Part shown: piece after piece, positions 9,507-19,669 of the stretch
Layout of the letters: each line of letters opens with the position of its first letter
How positions within the stretch are numbered: position 1 is the first letter of the stretch
NCBI GenBank assembly: GCA_029204225.1
Contig: CM055110.1
Span: forward strand, 20,626,410 to 20,690,409
Source: Diphasiastrum complanatum
Taxonomy: Eukaryota; Streptophyta; Lycopodiopsida; Lycopodiales; Lycopodiaceae
Length of the DNA: 64,000 nucleotides
Reading direction: 5' to 3'
The notes under the pieces: generated by a model
What the model saw: the letters and a program-made list of their open reading frames with translations, nothing else
Told to the model about the DNA's origin: nothing
The model's database searches: none
Translations under genes and position numbers: made by a program

Positions 9507-11721
9507 ATGGCTTCCCGTGATTCCTCACTAAGCTTGCACCGCCGTAAACCCCCTCGTCCTTATTCAGGGGATATAATCATGATCTCTCTTAAGAATTACA
9601 CCGAGCAGCTCACACTGGCCAAGAATATCCTCACCAACCTTGGTTTTGATCTAACACTTTTCCGGGACCAGCAGAGTGAGAGCCTCATCCGAGCAGCTTA
9701 CTCGACCTATTCGGATGAGTTCCAAACTTTCCGGCTTACAACCAAGACTAACAGTTATTCTATCATCAACGTCTCTCCGGCGGATCTTCAAAGTGTCGGA
9801 TTTCCTAATCTCGGAGAGACAATCCATGGCAAGGGCACCAGTTATGATGCCAAGTACTTCACCAAGTTTCTGACAGATGACGGCAAAACCATTGCCCAAA
9901 CCAACGACGAGATCGCTATCCGACTCATCACGGATCCCCATCTACGGGCCGCCTCAGAGATCATCGTCACCATGGCTGCAGTACATACCACCAAGATGGA
10001 TCGCATTCCACCGAGCGATCTCTTCTTTCTCACCCTCACCATGGATGACCCCACTCAAAATTATAAGTGGGCTGAGAAGGTAGCGGAGAAGCTGTGCGGA
10101 GCCCTGAAAGCCCGCAAATCAACTACCAAATGTGCGTATCTCCTCCACACGTTGGTCACCAAGCAATTGGGGTCTAAGGCGGCTACTGCCATCAAGGAGC
10201 TGGATGCTATTTATCCAAGCACAAAAAAGCGAGCCACCCCCCAACCGACAGCAGAACCAGTCTCACCAGCCCCACCTACTAAGAAGCAGAAAGGGAAGGC
10301 CGTTAGTACCGAAGTAGATGTCCCACAAGACATTCTCTCCAACGACATCGGGGTAGAATATGTTGAATTCGGAGGGAGCCTCAAACCATCTTAGGTCCCA
10401 AAGGAGGTCCTAGAGCAACAGGCGGCCTTACTTCACCAAGCCCAACAATGCCAAAAAGCAGCAGCAGCAGCAGCAGGCAACAGCAGGCAGCTCCGGAACG
10501 ACAAGCACTTCTGGCTCTGATCCTATGGGCGTGATTCCGTCCACACAGACAATCTCCTCTCCATCCCTTGCTCTCACAATCCCACCACCACCCCCACCAT
10601 TTACTGTCACCTCCACACCCTCACTAACTCTCAATACGGACTTCCCATCCACAATTCCACAAAAGCCCTTGACTGTACAAATCTCCACCCTACTTGACTC
10701 CACAGTCAACGTAGATGATTTTGCCTTACAATTACTACCTGCACTCCCATCAACCACTATCACCACTAACCCAATCCCACAATCTCTGCCACGTAGTCTC
10801 TCCCCACCCCTCAATCCACAGTCACCCCTCCCTGCCTTTCCTACACCTCCGTCTAGCCCTGTTCTTGATTTTCTACCATTTAACCCCATACCGAATCCTA
10901 ACTACACACGAAACCTACCTGACATTGGTCCTTGGGAGCAGCTGGAGGAGGAAACCAAACAACAACAACAGCATATGCTAATCCATCTCCAAAACCAGCT
11001 CCAACTAAAGGTATCCAAGATGCAACAAACCATCGATACCCTCAAAGCCGAGAAAGATGAGGCTGTAGCAGATTCACAAGCAGCACGTTCCGCTATGAAG
11101 GAACAGTTGGAAATGGTGGACTTCAACGACTTCGCACCACCAGCTATCCCTAAGGGAACTGCCATTCCAGTGGTGGCCTATCAAATGCTGGCCCAAAAGC
11201 TGAAAGCCACGACGGAGCAACACACAAAATTACAACAATCATACATTACTTTCGTCGAGGCCCTAAACTAGCACATAGCCACCCTGGAAGAACGCTTAAA
11301 GGTTGCTATCCAGTCGACACCGTCGGTTCATGCAGAGCACGTCCAATTTCGTGATTCGGGGCACCACTTTAATGGACCTGATGGTGGAGATGGCACATGA
11401 TTGCAACAGCCTCCTCCTGCAACTCAAGGCTCCGCATTTCAAAGCCAACCCCTGGGGCAAGGAGCTCAAACACCAACCAATCCATCGGGCTCTGGGGGTA
11501 CTAGCTCCCAACATTTTCTTTTCCCTTCCACCGCTTTTAACCCGCTCGACACCACTAACCCCACCTTCATTCCACGACACTTTTCACCTGAATCACAACA
11601 CATTGCAGAAGCTAACCCCTCACCTCCTCTATCTCTTGATCCCGATCACCCCGTAATGCACTCCATGCCCTCAAGATTTGTATCACCCCAAATACACTCC
11701 ATGCCACCTACCTCCAAGTAG
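9507..11721 (+). pseudogene. Extra ORF downstream of gypsy integrase (unrecognised, three-part)
   Basis: A 295-codon frame (9507-10394) starting MASRDSSLSLHRRKPPRPYS encodes a soluble globular-looking domain. It is followed by a CAG tract with a frame change, then a frame from 10525 to 11721 broken by TAG (11269) and TGA (11398). The second part has a Pro/Ser/Thr-rich stretch, a predicted coiled coil (about 10940-11130; LEEETKQQQQHMLIHLQNQL) and a Pro/Gln/Ser-rich tail. No signal peptide or membrane segment is evident, so it does not look like an envelope protein. Its place matches the additional or env-like ORFs of OTA gypsy elements. I do not recognise a family. Confidence 0.65.
10455..10490 (+). 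repeat. CAG trinucleotide tract at a frame change
   Basis: About six AGC/CAG triplets followed by imperfect ones. In one frame it reads poly-Ala and in another poly-Gln. The frame open to the left hits a stop soon after, and the frame open to the right starts inside, so replication slippage here probably caused the frameshift in the extra ORF. Confidence 0.6.
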
Positions 11722-13788
11722 GCTTGACCCATCCATAGGTCACCACACATGATGCACCTGCTGAAGAACATCGTCCATACATCAAATGACATATCATACA
11801 AGAGCACTGTTATTAATGGGAAATAAGATTTGGATTCAGGTACTTTCTACACTGTATTCACCCCAAATAATATTGATGAATAAAAAATTACCTCCAAATA
11901 CTATGAATTTTCCACCATTAATTATTTAACAAGTATCTCAAAAGCTTTGGTTTGTTCAATTTTAATGTCCAAAATCATCAAAACCACAATAACCAACTGA
12001 TCGGTGTTCTACCGATTTGAAAAGGAGAAAACAAAAAAAAACACAATTTAACTCCATTTACTGGGAGTACCAATACTCCAGAGTTTAATTGGTTTAAATA
12101 GCATCGTACCAAGGAATCGAATTTCTAAACTGGGTATATGTCTGAGAACTGTACCGCTCTCTTCGTTCCGTCAAGATCGGCTTAGAAATATAATCACTCC
12201 GAAAACCGATTATTACAGCTTAACCAAAGATCCAACAATACCAAAGTTTCAATTAACTAGCTTAAAAAAGGCCTAGGAAAACAACATGCAAACTAAGCAC
12301 ATGCAAAAAGCCACGTAACCCAGAGTTTGATCGACCTTTTAACAACTGCATGAGTCCAAAAGCCCCCCCCGTCTATTCCCATCCAAAAGGGAAGCTAAAA
12401 AGCATATTCCATTTTCAAGGTCAAAAACCCTAAAGAGGTTTCCTGAACAAGGCATGGAAAAGAGCAAGCTCATTCTATTGGCCTCATAGTCGCTACAACC
12501 GCATCATCCTCATCGCGCTCCTCTTCAAAAGCCTTCATCGCCGAAAACAAAATCAACTGCCTCACTACTACACGAGTATTCCCATCAACCATCTCTGAAA
12601 AGATAGGTCTGCACCGCTCCTACTGCTGCCAGCACTGGAAAATGGATCCATGGCTGCATTTATGCCACACACAGTTCAAAGGCTTATTGCAAGACCCCCA
12701 TATTCAGATACAGGATGCAAACGATTGGGAATGATTGAAGTTCAGTCAACAGCCAGTCCACACATGTTGTACACTCACCGCCTGTTTATCTGTAGAGTTC
12801 TGAATTCATAATGGAATGCGTCCTCTCCATTTGGTGTCCCTCAATGGATCGACCATAAATTAGAATAGAGAGAGTAAGGGATTCTAGGATCATCCCAAGT
12901 CTATGAATTCCTTAAACTTACTCCTACAGAAAGCAATTGGGAAACAAGATGTATTCCAGGACTGATAACTCCAAATGTTCATGATTTTTTTTTTCTCTGC
13001 TTACCCATGACATACAGGGTTCAACCCGAAACAAAAGAAGGAAAAAATCATCGATTATTTTCTGGGAGTGAACTAATTTCAGTTGGTTAATCTCTCGTCT
13101 TCCATAGATTTTCTGCATGTACATAGAGGATTATTCACATCGCAATTTCCATTCTATGTTCAAACGATTTGCAGGTTATTCAGAAGGACGGTCCCTTCTT
13201 TGGCAACATCAGACCTCAACATGCAATCATCAATTCAAGAATTTAAGATTGCTTGTTTGTCTATTTCAACAAGAAAAATTGATTCAAAGTCAGTTTTTCA
13301 ATAGACACAAGTCCCCTAACCAGAATCTTGAACATTCAAAACATTATGGCTTCATGCATGCTATTGAATCCTCACACGCATAGCATTAAATCAACAAAAT
13401 ACTATGGATTTAAGAACGGACAAGTAGCTCGATCTGCCGATGCTGATTCCATAATTTCGAACAACTCCAATTTCAGTAATGAGAAATTCTGATCACCATT
13501 CTAAAATAATCACACATGTAGATCATCTACAACTATGGAAACTTCTCAAGAGATTAGAAAAACAAGACTGGATTGAACTCTAATTCCAAGCAACCTCTCA
13601 CCAAATTGGGAAAAAATAGAAGTGGATTCTACCTCCAACTTTGCTAAGCATGCTTTAAATCAGAATTAGTGAATCCTTATCCAAACTCCCCTTGAGAATC
13701 AGCACTCCTTTATGGGATACAATCCAAGCGCTTTTCCAAAACGATGTAGAACTTGCCATCAATCCCATCCAAGACCGCATCTTAGTCG
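11722..13788. other. Non-coding AT-rich DNA
   Basis: No gene or element is confidently recognised. A purine tract near 12018 and a short minus-strand coding-like patch at 12470-12651 are the only notable parts. No LTR of the preceding gypsy element was found. Confidence 0.5.
12470..12651 (-). other. Short coding-like patch (unrecognised)
   Basis: Minus-strand ATG at 2592 of this 12-kb segment (12592) opens 40 codons, MVDGNTRVVVRQLILFSAMK then AFEEERDEDDAVVATMRPIE. Just upstream in another frame, ATG at 12651 starts MDPFSSAGSSRSGADLSFQ, ending at a TTTTCAG. The Glu/Asp-rich charge pattern is reminiscent of transposase N-termini, but it is too short to call. Confidence 0.2.
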
Positions 13789-13801
13789 GGCTCTAATACC
13801 A
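13789..13801 (-). other. Primer-binding-site-like motif
   Basis: Minus strand TGGTATTAGAGCC, one change from the initiator-Met tRNA site TGGTATCAGAGC. It sits one base before a TG that opens the LTR-like block at 13803. Confidence 0.45.
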
Positions 13802-13802
13802 A

Positions 13803-15465
13803 TGTAAAGACCCTAAAGGATTGCCCCTAAGATGAGGATAGGAGAACACAATAAGAGAGACTATGGAGCCAAATCGCCCAACCAATCCTAGATCAAACCT
13901 GGATCTAGCCCCCAAGCCATGCCATGTGAAGCAAGAGGAGAAGAGAGAAACTGAAAACCTAAACCCAATATGTCGACGGGAGAATCCCTACCTCATTATA
14001 TAGAGAATAGAGTCCTGTGCATGAAACCATGCAACCTCCATGCAGGTCAACTATAAATAGATCACACCTCTTCATGCAGTCCTCCTGCCTATATCCGTCA
14101 CACAGACATGCAATACTCCATATGTCTCAATTAGAGTGTCTGGGTCCTCTCAAGGTTAATTAGTCACAAATTGGCCTTGACATGGAAACAAATCATGGCG
14201 TGACCAATAATCTCGAACACTGGAGGGCTGGTCTACCATATTAGGACTATTCTAGGTTCTTAATTGAATATGGCCAAAACGGTCTTAGTGCTTGTTCTTT
14301 TTTTATATAGTTCTTGAACTTTGCATCTGCGTTGCTTTAAAAGTAGCATATTTTTCTTCGGATCGTGTTCTCTTGTTGAGTTTTTGGTGCTGGTTCAATT
14401 GCTAGATGTTGGAGATGGAGACAATATTGAAGTGATTGACTTGTCTGGCCTAACCAGATGAGATAGTAAGATAAATAAACAGATTTTTAATTTTGTATAC
14501 ATGTCTTTGGATTCTATCCTCCTGCATCATTGGCATGCATAGCCTGTTGGAGAGTTGTTGTTCTTTCTTTGTTTTACAAAATGTAGATTATTGCTAATCT
14601 AATCTACACAAAAAGTAGGGAATTAAACTGAAGCTACTCCTACTGAAATCACAGATCCTACAAAGTGCTTGTTACAACTGTCACTCAACAGTTGTAAGAA
14701 GAACTCCTCAGGGAGCCAAAAACTGGGAAACATCGGAACTCAGTGGAATGTTGAATCACTCTCCAAGTCCTGCATATCTACCTGATGCTAATCACAAAGC
14801 AAATGGGAATCCTACAAAGTGCTTATTACAATTGTCACTCAACAGTTGTAATAAGAACTCCTCAGGGAGCCGATGACATGGAAGCATCTGAACTGAGTAG
14901 AATGATGGATCAGCCTCCAAGTCCTGCACATCTACTTGATACTAATCTCAAACCAACCTTAAAAGAGAAGAATCAATAACAAACACATTCATACATCAGT
15001 ACCCAAACTATATGCATGAAGATGGAGCATGGAAGAAATGCAAGTAGTGAAATCTTCAATTCAAAGAGCAACAACATTTCAGTACATAACACATGCTATG
15101 GAACTCGTGGAGGAGGCCTCTATGTATACCCATGAGCTGATGAATCCAATTCTATCATAATCTGGATTTCACCTCTTACAACTGAGTGAACCCCAATTTA
15201 TAAAGATTTGGGTTCCAACTCTTACTTGATAATAGGAGGCCTCTTTATTAAAAAACATAACTCAAGTTGAGATAGTCTAAATTGCTAGCTCCCACATGGC
15301 TATCCATCTTTCTGGAATTACCATGGGGCTCACAATGTACATTTTAGCCTAGCACTAATATTTCTCGTGCTCTCAGACTCGACTCTCAACTTCATCTCTG
15401 CTAGAAGCCCTTTTTGGGTGATGAGGCATTGCATCGACACGTTAGGGGTGTGGCATCAACTAACA
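13803..15465 (-). repeat. Candidate LTR (1.66 kb), solo or shared
   Basis: Begins TGTAAAG, ends CTAACA on the plus strand, with a primer-site-like motif on its left (13789-13801) and a polypurine-like GGAGGAGGATAA on the minus strand on its right (15466-15478). Both LTR signals on the two sides of one block would be expected of an LTR shared by two tandem elements. No second copy is in the window, so boundaries are inferred. Confidence 0.35.
14655..14962. repeat. Tandem duplication, 154-bp period, each copy with a hairpin
   Basis: Units 14655-14808 and 14809-14962 share ATCCTACAAAGTGCTT, AACTCCTCAGGGAGCC and CTCCAAGTCCTGCA. Each carries an inverted repeat (stem TTACAACTG/CAGTTGTAA at 14672-14697; longer stem with one mismatch at 14823-14854). 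Confidence 0.75.
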
Positions 15466-15753
15466 TTATCCTCCTCCTATAGTGTTGCAGGTCCCACTAC
15501 AATGCCTCAACTTTGATGCTTGATTCTTGGAAAAGCATGGATCAACATATGCCTGCGTAAAACCAAGAACTTGTTTGTCGATATCGTTGCGCTTCTCGGC
15601 AACAACTTCAATATTTGCAACGACTTTTTAAGGTAGCCCTACGTAACTGAGTTTCGGCAAAACACATCTTCGTAAAATATCATCTATTCCTCGACGATAC
15701 AATTGTCCAGCTATCAATTGATAAGGTTGTGCCTTATGAATTGATTGTCTCTT

Positions 15754-16200
15754 CTATACTTTTGTCAAGGAGTCATTGGGTTGGCCAAGTATAAGGTATT
15801 CAACAATATCTGTTGCCCACTTAGGTACTACTTTTACGTAAAATAATGTGGCATCTGGTAGTGCATCATCCACTTCAGTATTAACAGGCGCTGATTCAAT
15901 CCTTGAAACATGGTCGGCTAGACATTGTTGTTTACCCTTTTGAACCACAACGTGAAAATCAAATTCGGTCAATAATAGTTGCCATCTTGCAATACGTCCT
16001 GTGTTGCATGTCTTGTTCACCAGATAAAGTAACGGCTGATGGTCAGTATAAAATGTAATATGCGTTGCCAGTAGATAATGTCGAAACTTTTTAACAAAAA
16101 AAATCATGGCCAACGCTTTGCGTTCAGTTGTCGAATAATTCTTCTCATGATCGATAACTGTCTGCTTGCAAACCTGTAGGATAATCTTTCTTGTATTCAC
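15754..16200 (-). pseudogene. Gypsy RNase H
   Basis: EKNYSTTERKALAMIFFVKK, FRHYLLATHITFYTDHQPLL, RIARWQLLLTEFDFHVVVQK and the tail PKWATDIVEYLILGQP match RNase H and its integrase linker. The upstream N-terminal RNase H residues (HIHTDALKYAIGSIL-like) lie in another frame near 16215-16250. Confidence 0.8.
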
Positions 16201-16312
16201 CTGGCTATGTCAAAATGGATCCAATGGCATATTTCAATGCATCAGTGTGAATGTGAAACTCAATTGTCCAGATTGGAGCTCGTAGTATCGTGCAAAAGCT
16301 AAAGCTTTTTTT

Positions 16313-17239
16313 TTAAATCTCAAATGTTTCCAATGCCTCTACTGTCCAAATTGGTACAATAGTCAATTTATATATAGGTCTTGCTAAATCTGCAAAGAAT
16401 AGTATAGATACTCTATAGTAATTTGCATGACGCATAAAAACATAGACTCCTCGAATTGTTCCTAGCGGTGGTAACTCGATAATGACCTTGATTTTGGAAT
16501 AATTCATAGCAATGCCATGTCTTGATATCACATGTCCAAGAACAACTCCATGAGTAACCCAAATTTGACATTTTTTTGAATTTAAGAAAATGTGGTATTT
16601 GCGACAATGTTCAAATACCTTTTCCAAATGATTCAAGCGGTCTGTATCTGCACTATGGACTCTAAGATCATCCAAATAGTTTTCAAGGAATTTTTGCAAG
16701 TAGTTCTTAAAGGCAAACTGCATCACTCTTTGAAATGAACTAGGTGCATTACAAAGTCCAAACGACATAACTCTATAAGCATAAGTTCTCTATTCTGTTG
16801 CAAAAGCTGTTTTGTGGTGATCCGCAGGTGCTATCTTAACTTGGTTGTAACCACTAAATCCATCCAAAAAACTGTATGCTTTTCCTCCAGCAAGACGGTC
16901 CAATATGCTTTCATTGAAGGGTAATAGAAAGTGATCATTTTGTGTCACTTTATTCAGAGCTTTGAGATTCACACAAATTCTCATCTTCTCATTCTTCTTA
17001 GGAACGACAACAATTGGAGAACCCCATTCCGTATGTTCGATTTCATAAATGAAGTCGGCTTCAAGTAGTCTTTGCAGCTCTTTCTTTATCAGATTCATAA
17101 CCTTTGGATTACAACGATAAAATCTTGTGACCTTTGGAACTGCATCAGGCACTAAGGGTATCGTATGCTCAATAACCAAAGTAGGAATCTCTTTGAGATC
17201 CTTGTACGTCCAAGCAAAACAGTCTTGATATTTGATCAA
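16313..17239 (-). pseudogene. Gypsy reverse transcriptase
   Basis: Two frames. 17239-16790 gives EHTIPLVPDAVPKVTRFYRC, EADFIYEIEHTEWGSPIVVV, MRICVNLKALNKVTQNDHFL, AYSFLDGFSGYNQVKIAPAD and HKTAFATE; 16768-16313 gives MSFGLCNAPSSFQRVM and the catalytic motif NYLDDLRVH (YLDD), then VTHGVVLGHVISRHGIAMNY. A stop (TAG for Trp or Gly) separates them near 16789. Confidence 0.85.
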
Positions 17240-17314
17240 TAACTTTCTTAACGCTTGAAATTGTTAGGAGTAAGTTGCGCTTCAACTTGAACAATCTTTT
17301 CTGGCTCTCCTGGT

Positions 17315-17936
17315 TTAGCAAGATTCATTGGTTGGCCCATCATAAACCTCCCTGATTTCTAGTTCTTTTTCTTCAGGTTCACGATGAACTTTTGGTAACA
17401 TAATCACCACATCATCCAAAGTATAGTGTTTGAAATATTCTGGCATATCATGTTGGACTTCTTCTGATTGTTCCTTCTCATAAGGGTTGATCTTTGATCT
17501 CCATTTAGCTTTCATGGCATGAATCGATCTTGGAGGTGATAACACTCTAGAAGATGTGCTCTTCTCTAAAAATGACGACTTCCTCGATGGTGATTTCCTA
17601 CAAGAACTTTTACTTGAATTATCATCTGTGACCTTTCCTTTTCATTTATCCAATAAAGGTGGTACATTCTTAGAATCAACTTTCTGAAATGATTTTTCTC
17701 ATTTTAGGACTGTTGCTTAGCTTGTTTCTTTGTCATAGGTCCTGCCATCTTATCCTCCTTCAATATAACTGCTTTTGACAGTTTTATTGTTGGCTCATCT
17801 AGAATATCTCGAACTCCATATCTTGTAGGATCCATATGATTGAGAATCTGTTCATTCGTAAGTTCTGCCTTTCCATCGTAAGTCAAAGCATGATTAATAT
17901 GTATTAGATCATCTTCAATTGGATCTAGATTCAAAT
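17315..17936 (-). pseudogene. Gypsy segment upstream of RT
   Basis: Two fragments: 17934-17704 (MNLDPIEDDLIHINHALTYD, DPTRYGVRDIL) and 17545-17315 (YFKHYTLDDVVIMLPKVHRE). They correspond to the protease-RT connector of the other gypsy copies. Coding stops sharply at about 17936. Confidence 0.65.
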
Positions 17937-18189
17937 CTCCTGACTTAAAGAGCTGACTGCAAAAGCTATGTCTGGTCCGGTACAGATCATTGCGTACATA
18001 AGAGATCCTATAATAGAATAGTAAGGATACTCACACATCTGCTGCTTCTCTTGAATTGTTCGAGGACACTGGTCCTTTGACAATTTGAGACCTGGTTCCA
18101 TTGGTGAGAGAGCTAACTTACAATTAATTAGATTATATCTGACTAACATATTGTAGATGTACCTCTGTTGAGTAATGTAGATCAACTTT

Positions 18190-18908
18190 CAATTTATGTC
18201 TCTATGGATCTGAATACCAAGGCAGAAATGAGCTTCGCCCACATCGGTCATGTCAAATTCGAAAGATAGCATTGTCTTGGCCTCTTTTATCAAATCAATT
18301 CTATTGCTAAAAAGCAATCTATCATCCACATATAAAGTGATAATGATAAAAGACTACTGCACTACTTTGAAGTAAACATTGGAATTTGAAGAGCTAGGTG
18401 TGTATCCGTGATCAATAAGAAAAGTATTAATCCTTTGAAACCATGCTCGAGCGAATTGCTTCAAGCCATAAGTTGCCTTATGGAGTTTCCACACATGATT
18501 GTGTTTACCCTCGATAATATAACCTTCGGATTGCACCATGTAAATGTCTTCTTCAATAACTCCATTGAGATATGCTGTCTGTACATCCATTTTATGTGTT
18601 TCCAAATCTGCTGTAACAAACAATAGCAAAAGTCGAATTGAAGAATGCTTGACTACTGGACTGATAGTGTAATCGATGTTGTATACGTGAGAAAATCCTC
18701 TGACAACAAGTCAAGCTTTTCTTCTGTCAATGCTTCCGTCTGCTTTGTATTTGACTTTGAGAATCCATTTGCAATCAACTACGTCTCTGCTAGCAGGTAA
18801 TTCGACAATCGTCCATGTCTGGTTCTTGATAAGAAATGAATACTCTTTATCCATAGCTTCTTTCCATAGATCAGAATCTGGCTGACTGAGTGCCACTTCG
18901 ACAGTCAT
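18190..18908 (-). pseudogene. Copia reverse transcriptase fragment
   Basis: Contains the N-terminal RT region (WKEAMDKEYSFLIKNQTWTI), the palm segment ending NVYFKVVQ, and further on the catalytic ITLYVDDRLLF-like segment near 18300-18350 in another frame. Several stops and frameshifts. Confidence 0.75.
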
Positions 18909-19011
18909 CGGCTCCTGAACAAAGTAGGCTACAGATTCTCAATATACATAATAGGTGGTCTGCTAGCTCTTGATGATCTTCTGGAAAATAGAGGAAGTTG
19001 ATCATTTTCAT

Positions 19012-19016
19012 CATAC
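19012..19016. repeat. Target-site duplication CATAC (left)
   Basis: CATAC immediately before the left LTR; an identical CATAC follows the right LTR at 24878-24882. Five bp is the usual size for LTR-element integrases. Confidence 0.9.
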
Positions 19017-19669
19017 TGTGAAAAACTCAGATCCAAAAGATGCTAAAGTTTCATAAAGATCTTGGCCATGGAAGTTATGCACATCTAGATTGAAAAAATG
19101 ATAGAAATTGTGATGTTAAGCATACTAAACATCAACTAAACATCAAAATCTGATCATAAGCTTCCACAAACAGAAACTTGCTGTCCCTGTCCGTACTTCA
19201 GAGCCTACAACCTGCATTTCACACGTGTGAAGCCATAGCAACAAAGAAATCACAATTCTAGTGGCTAGAATGCAAGATATGAACAAAAAAGTGAGAGAGA
19301 AGAAGATGGATCTTCAAAGAGCATAACATTCATTCAATAGAATGAAAATGAGATGTGTACATACTCGTGGAGATGGCTATTTATAGCAGCCATAGTGCCT
19401 CTTGGCCACTTGTCTTATGATAGGCTAAAATTGGGGTCCAATAGGATTCACCCATCTACCTAGAAATTTGGTCAAATAGGAATGCACCAAATTATGAGCC
19501 AATAGAAGAGCTCCACACTCGACCTCCTCTAATTAATGTGACCTCAAAAGTAGTGTACACATACTTTGGGCCTCTACATACATGTATGAACCTATCTCTA
19601 ACTTTTATTTGGCCATAGGCCTACAAAATCTCAAGTTAGGAAAATACTACTAGTTGACAATTTTTCACA
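19017..19669 (-). repeat. 3' LTR of intact copia
   Basis: 653 bp, TGTGAAAAAC at the left and TTTTTCACA at the right. Contains CTATAAATAG (minus strand, 19377-19386) and a TTCACACGTGTGAA palindrome near 19206-19219. Confidence 0.95.

Larger units (their letters stand above)
3600..11721 (+). mobile_element. Degenerate Ty3/gypsy retrotransposon, OTA-like, with extra 3' ORF
   Basis: Domain order on the plus strand is gag C-terminus with zinc knuckles, aspartic protease, RT, RNase H, integrase with GPY/F-like C-terminus, untranslated spacer, then a large extra ORF. The order (integrase last in pol) and RT motifs such as RDHFPLPF place it near Tat/Athila/Ogre elements. Frameshifts and stops break every domain. 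The N-terminal gag, leader and 5' LTR are missing at 3600, where coding begins abruptly at a gag VYINL motif; no matching 3' LTR is seen after 11721. It is therefore a fossil. Confidence 0.85.
15480..17936 (-). mobile_element. Ty3/gypsy pol remnant
   Basis: Minus-strand remnant running from a gag/protease-side segment (17936) through RT and RNase H to the beginning of the integrase region (about 15600). It is closest to the gypsy at 53042-60328 (shared HALTYDGKAELTNEQIL-like segment). Protease, gag and most integrase are absent; the right edge abuts old copia RT sequence at 17937 without LTR, so a deletion or illegitimate join is inferred. Confidence 0.8.
17937..19016 (-). mobile_element. Old Ty1/copia element, 3' part (RT)
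   Basis: Left part of a minus-strand copia split by the insertion at 19017-24877; the right part continues at 24883. RT motifs are in several frames: LPASRDVVDCKWILKVKYKA (18711-18908), METHKMDVQTAYLNGVIEED-like and WKLHKATYGLKQFARAWFQR (18354-18629), and RYIYNMLVRYNLINCKLALS, MICTGPDIAFAVSSLSQ (17931-18185). RNase H and the 3' LTR are missing; the element ends at the gypsy junction. Confidence 0.85.

Noticed and set aside
10428-10889. 153-codon minus-strand frame opposite the extra gypsy ORF
   Set aside because: Gly/Cys/Val-rich shadow of the Pro-rich plus-strand coding; no initiation context or similarity.
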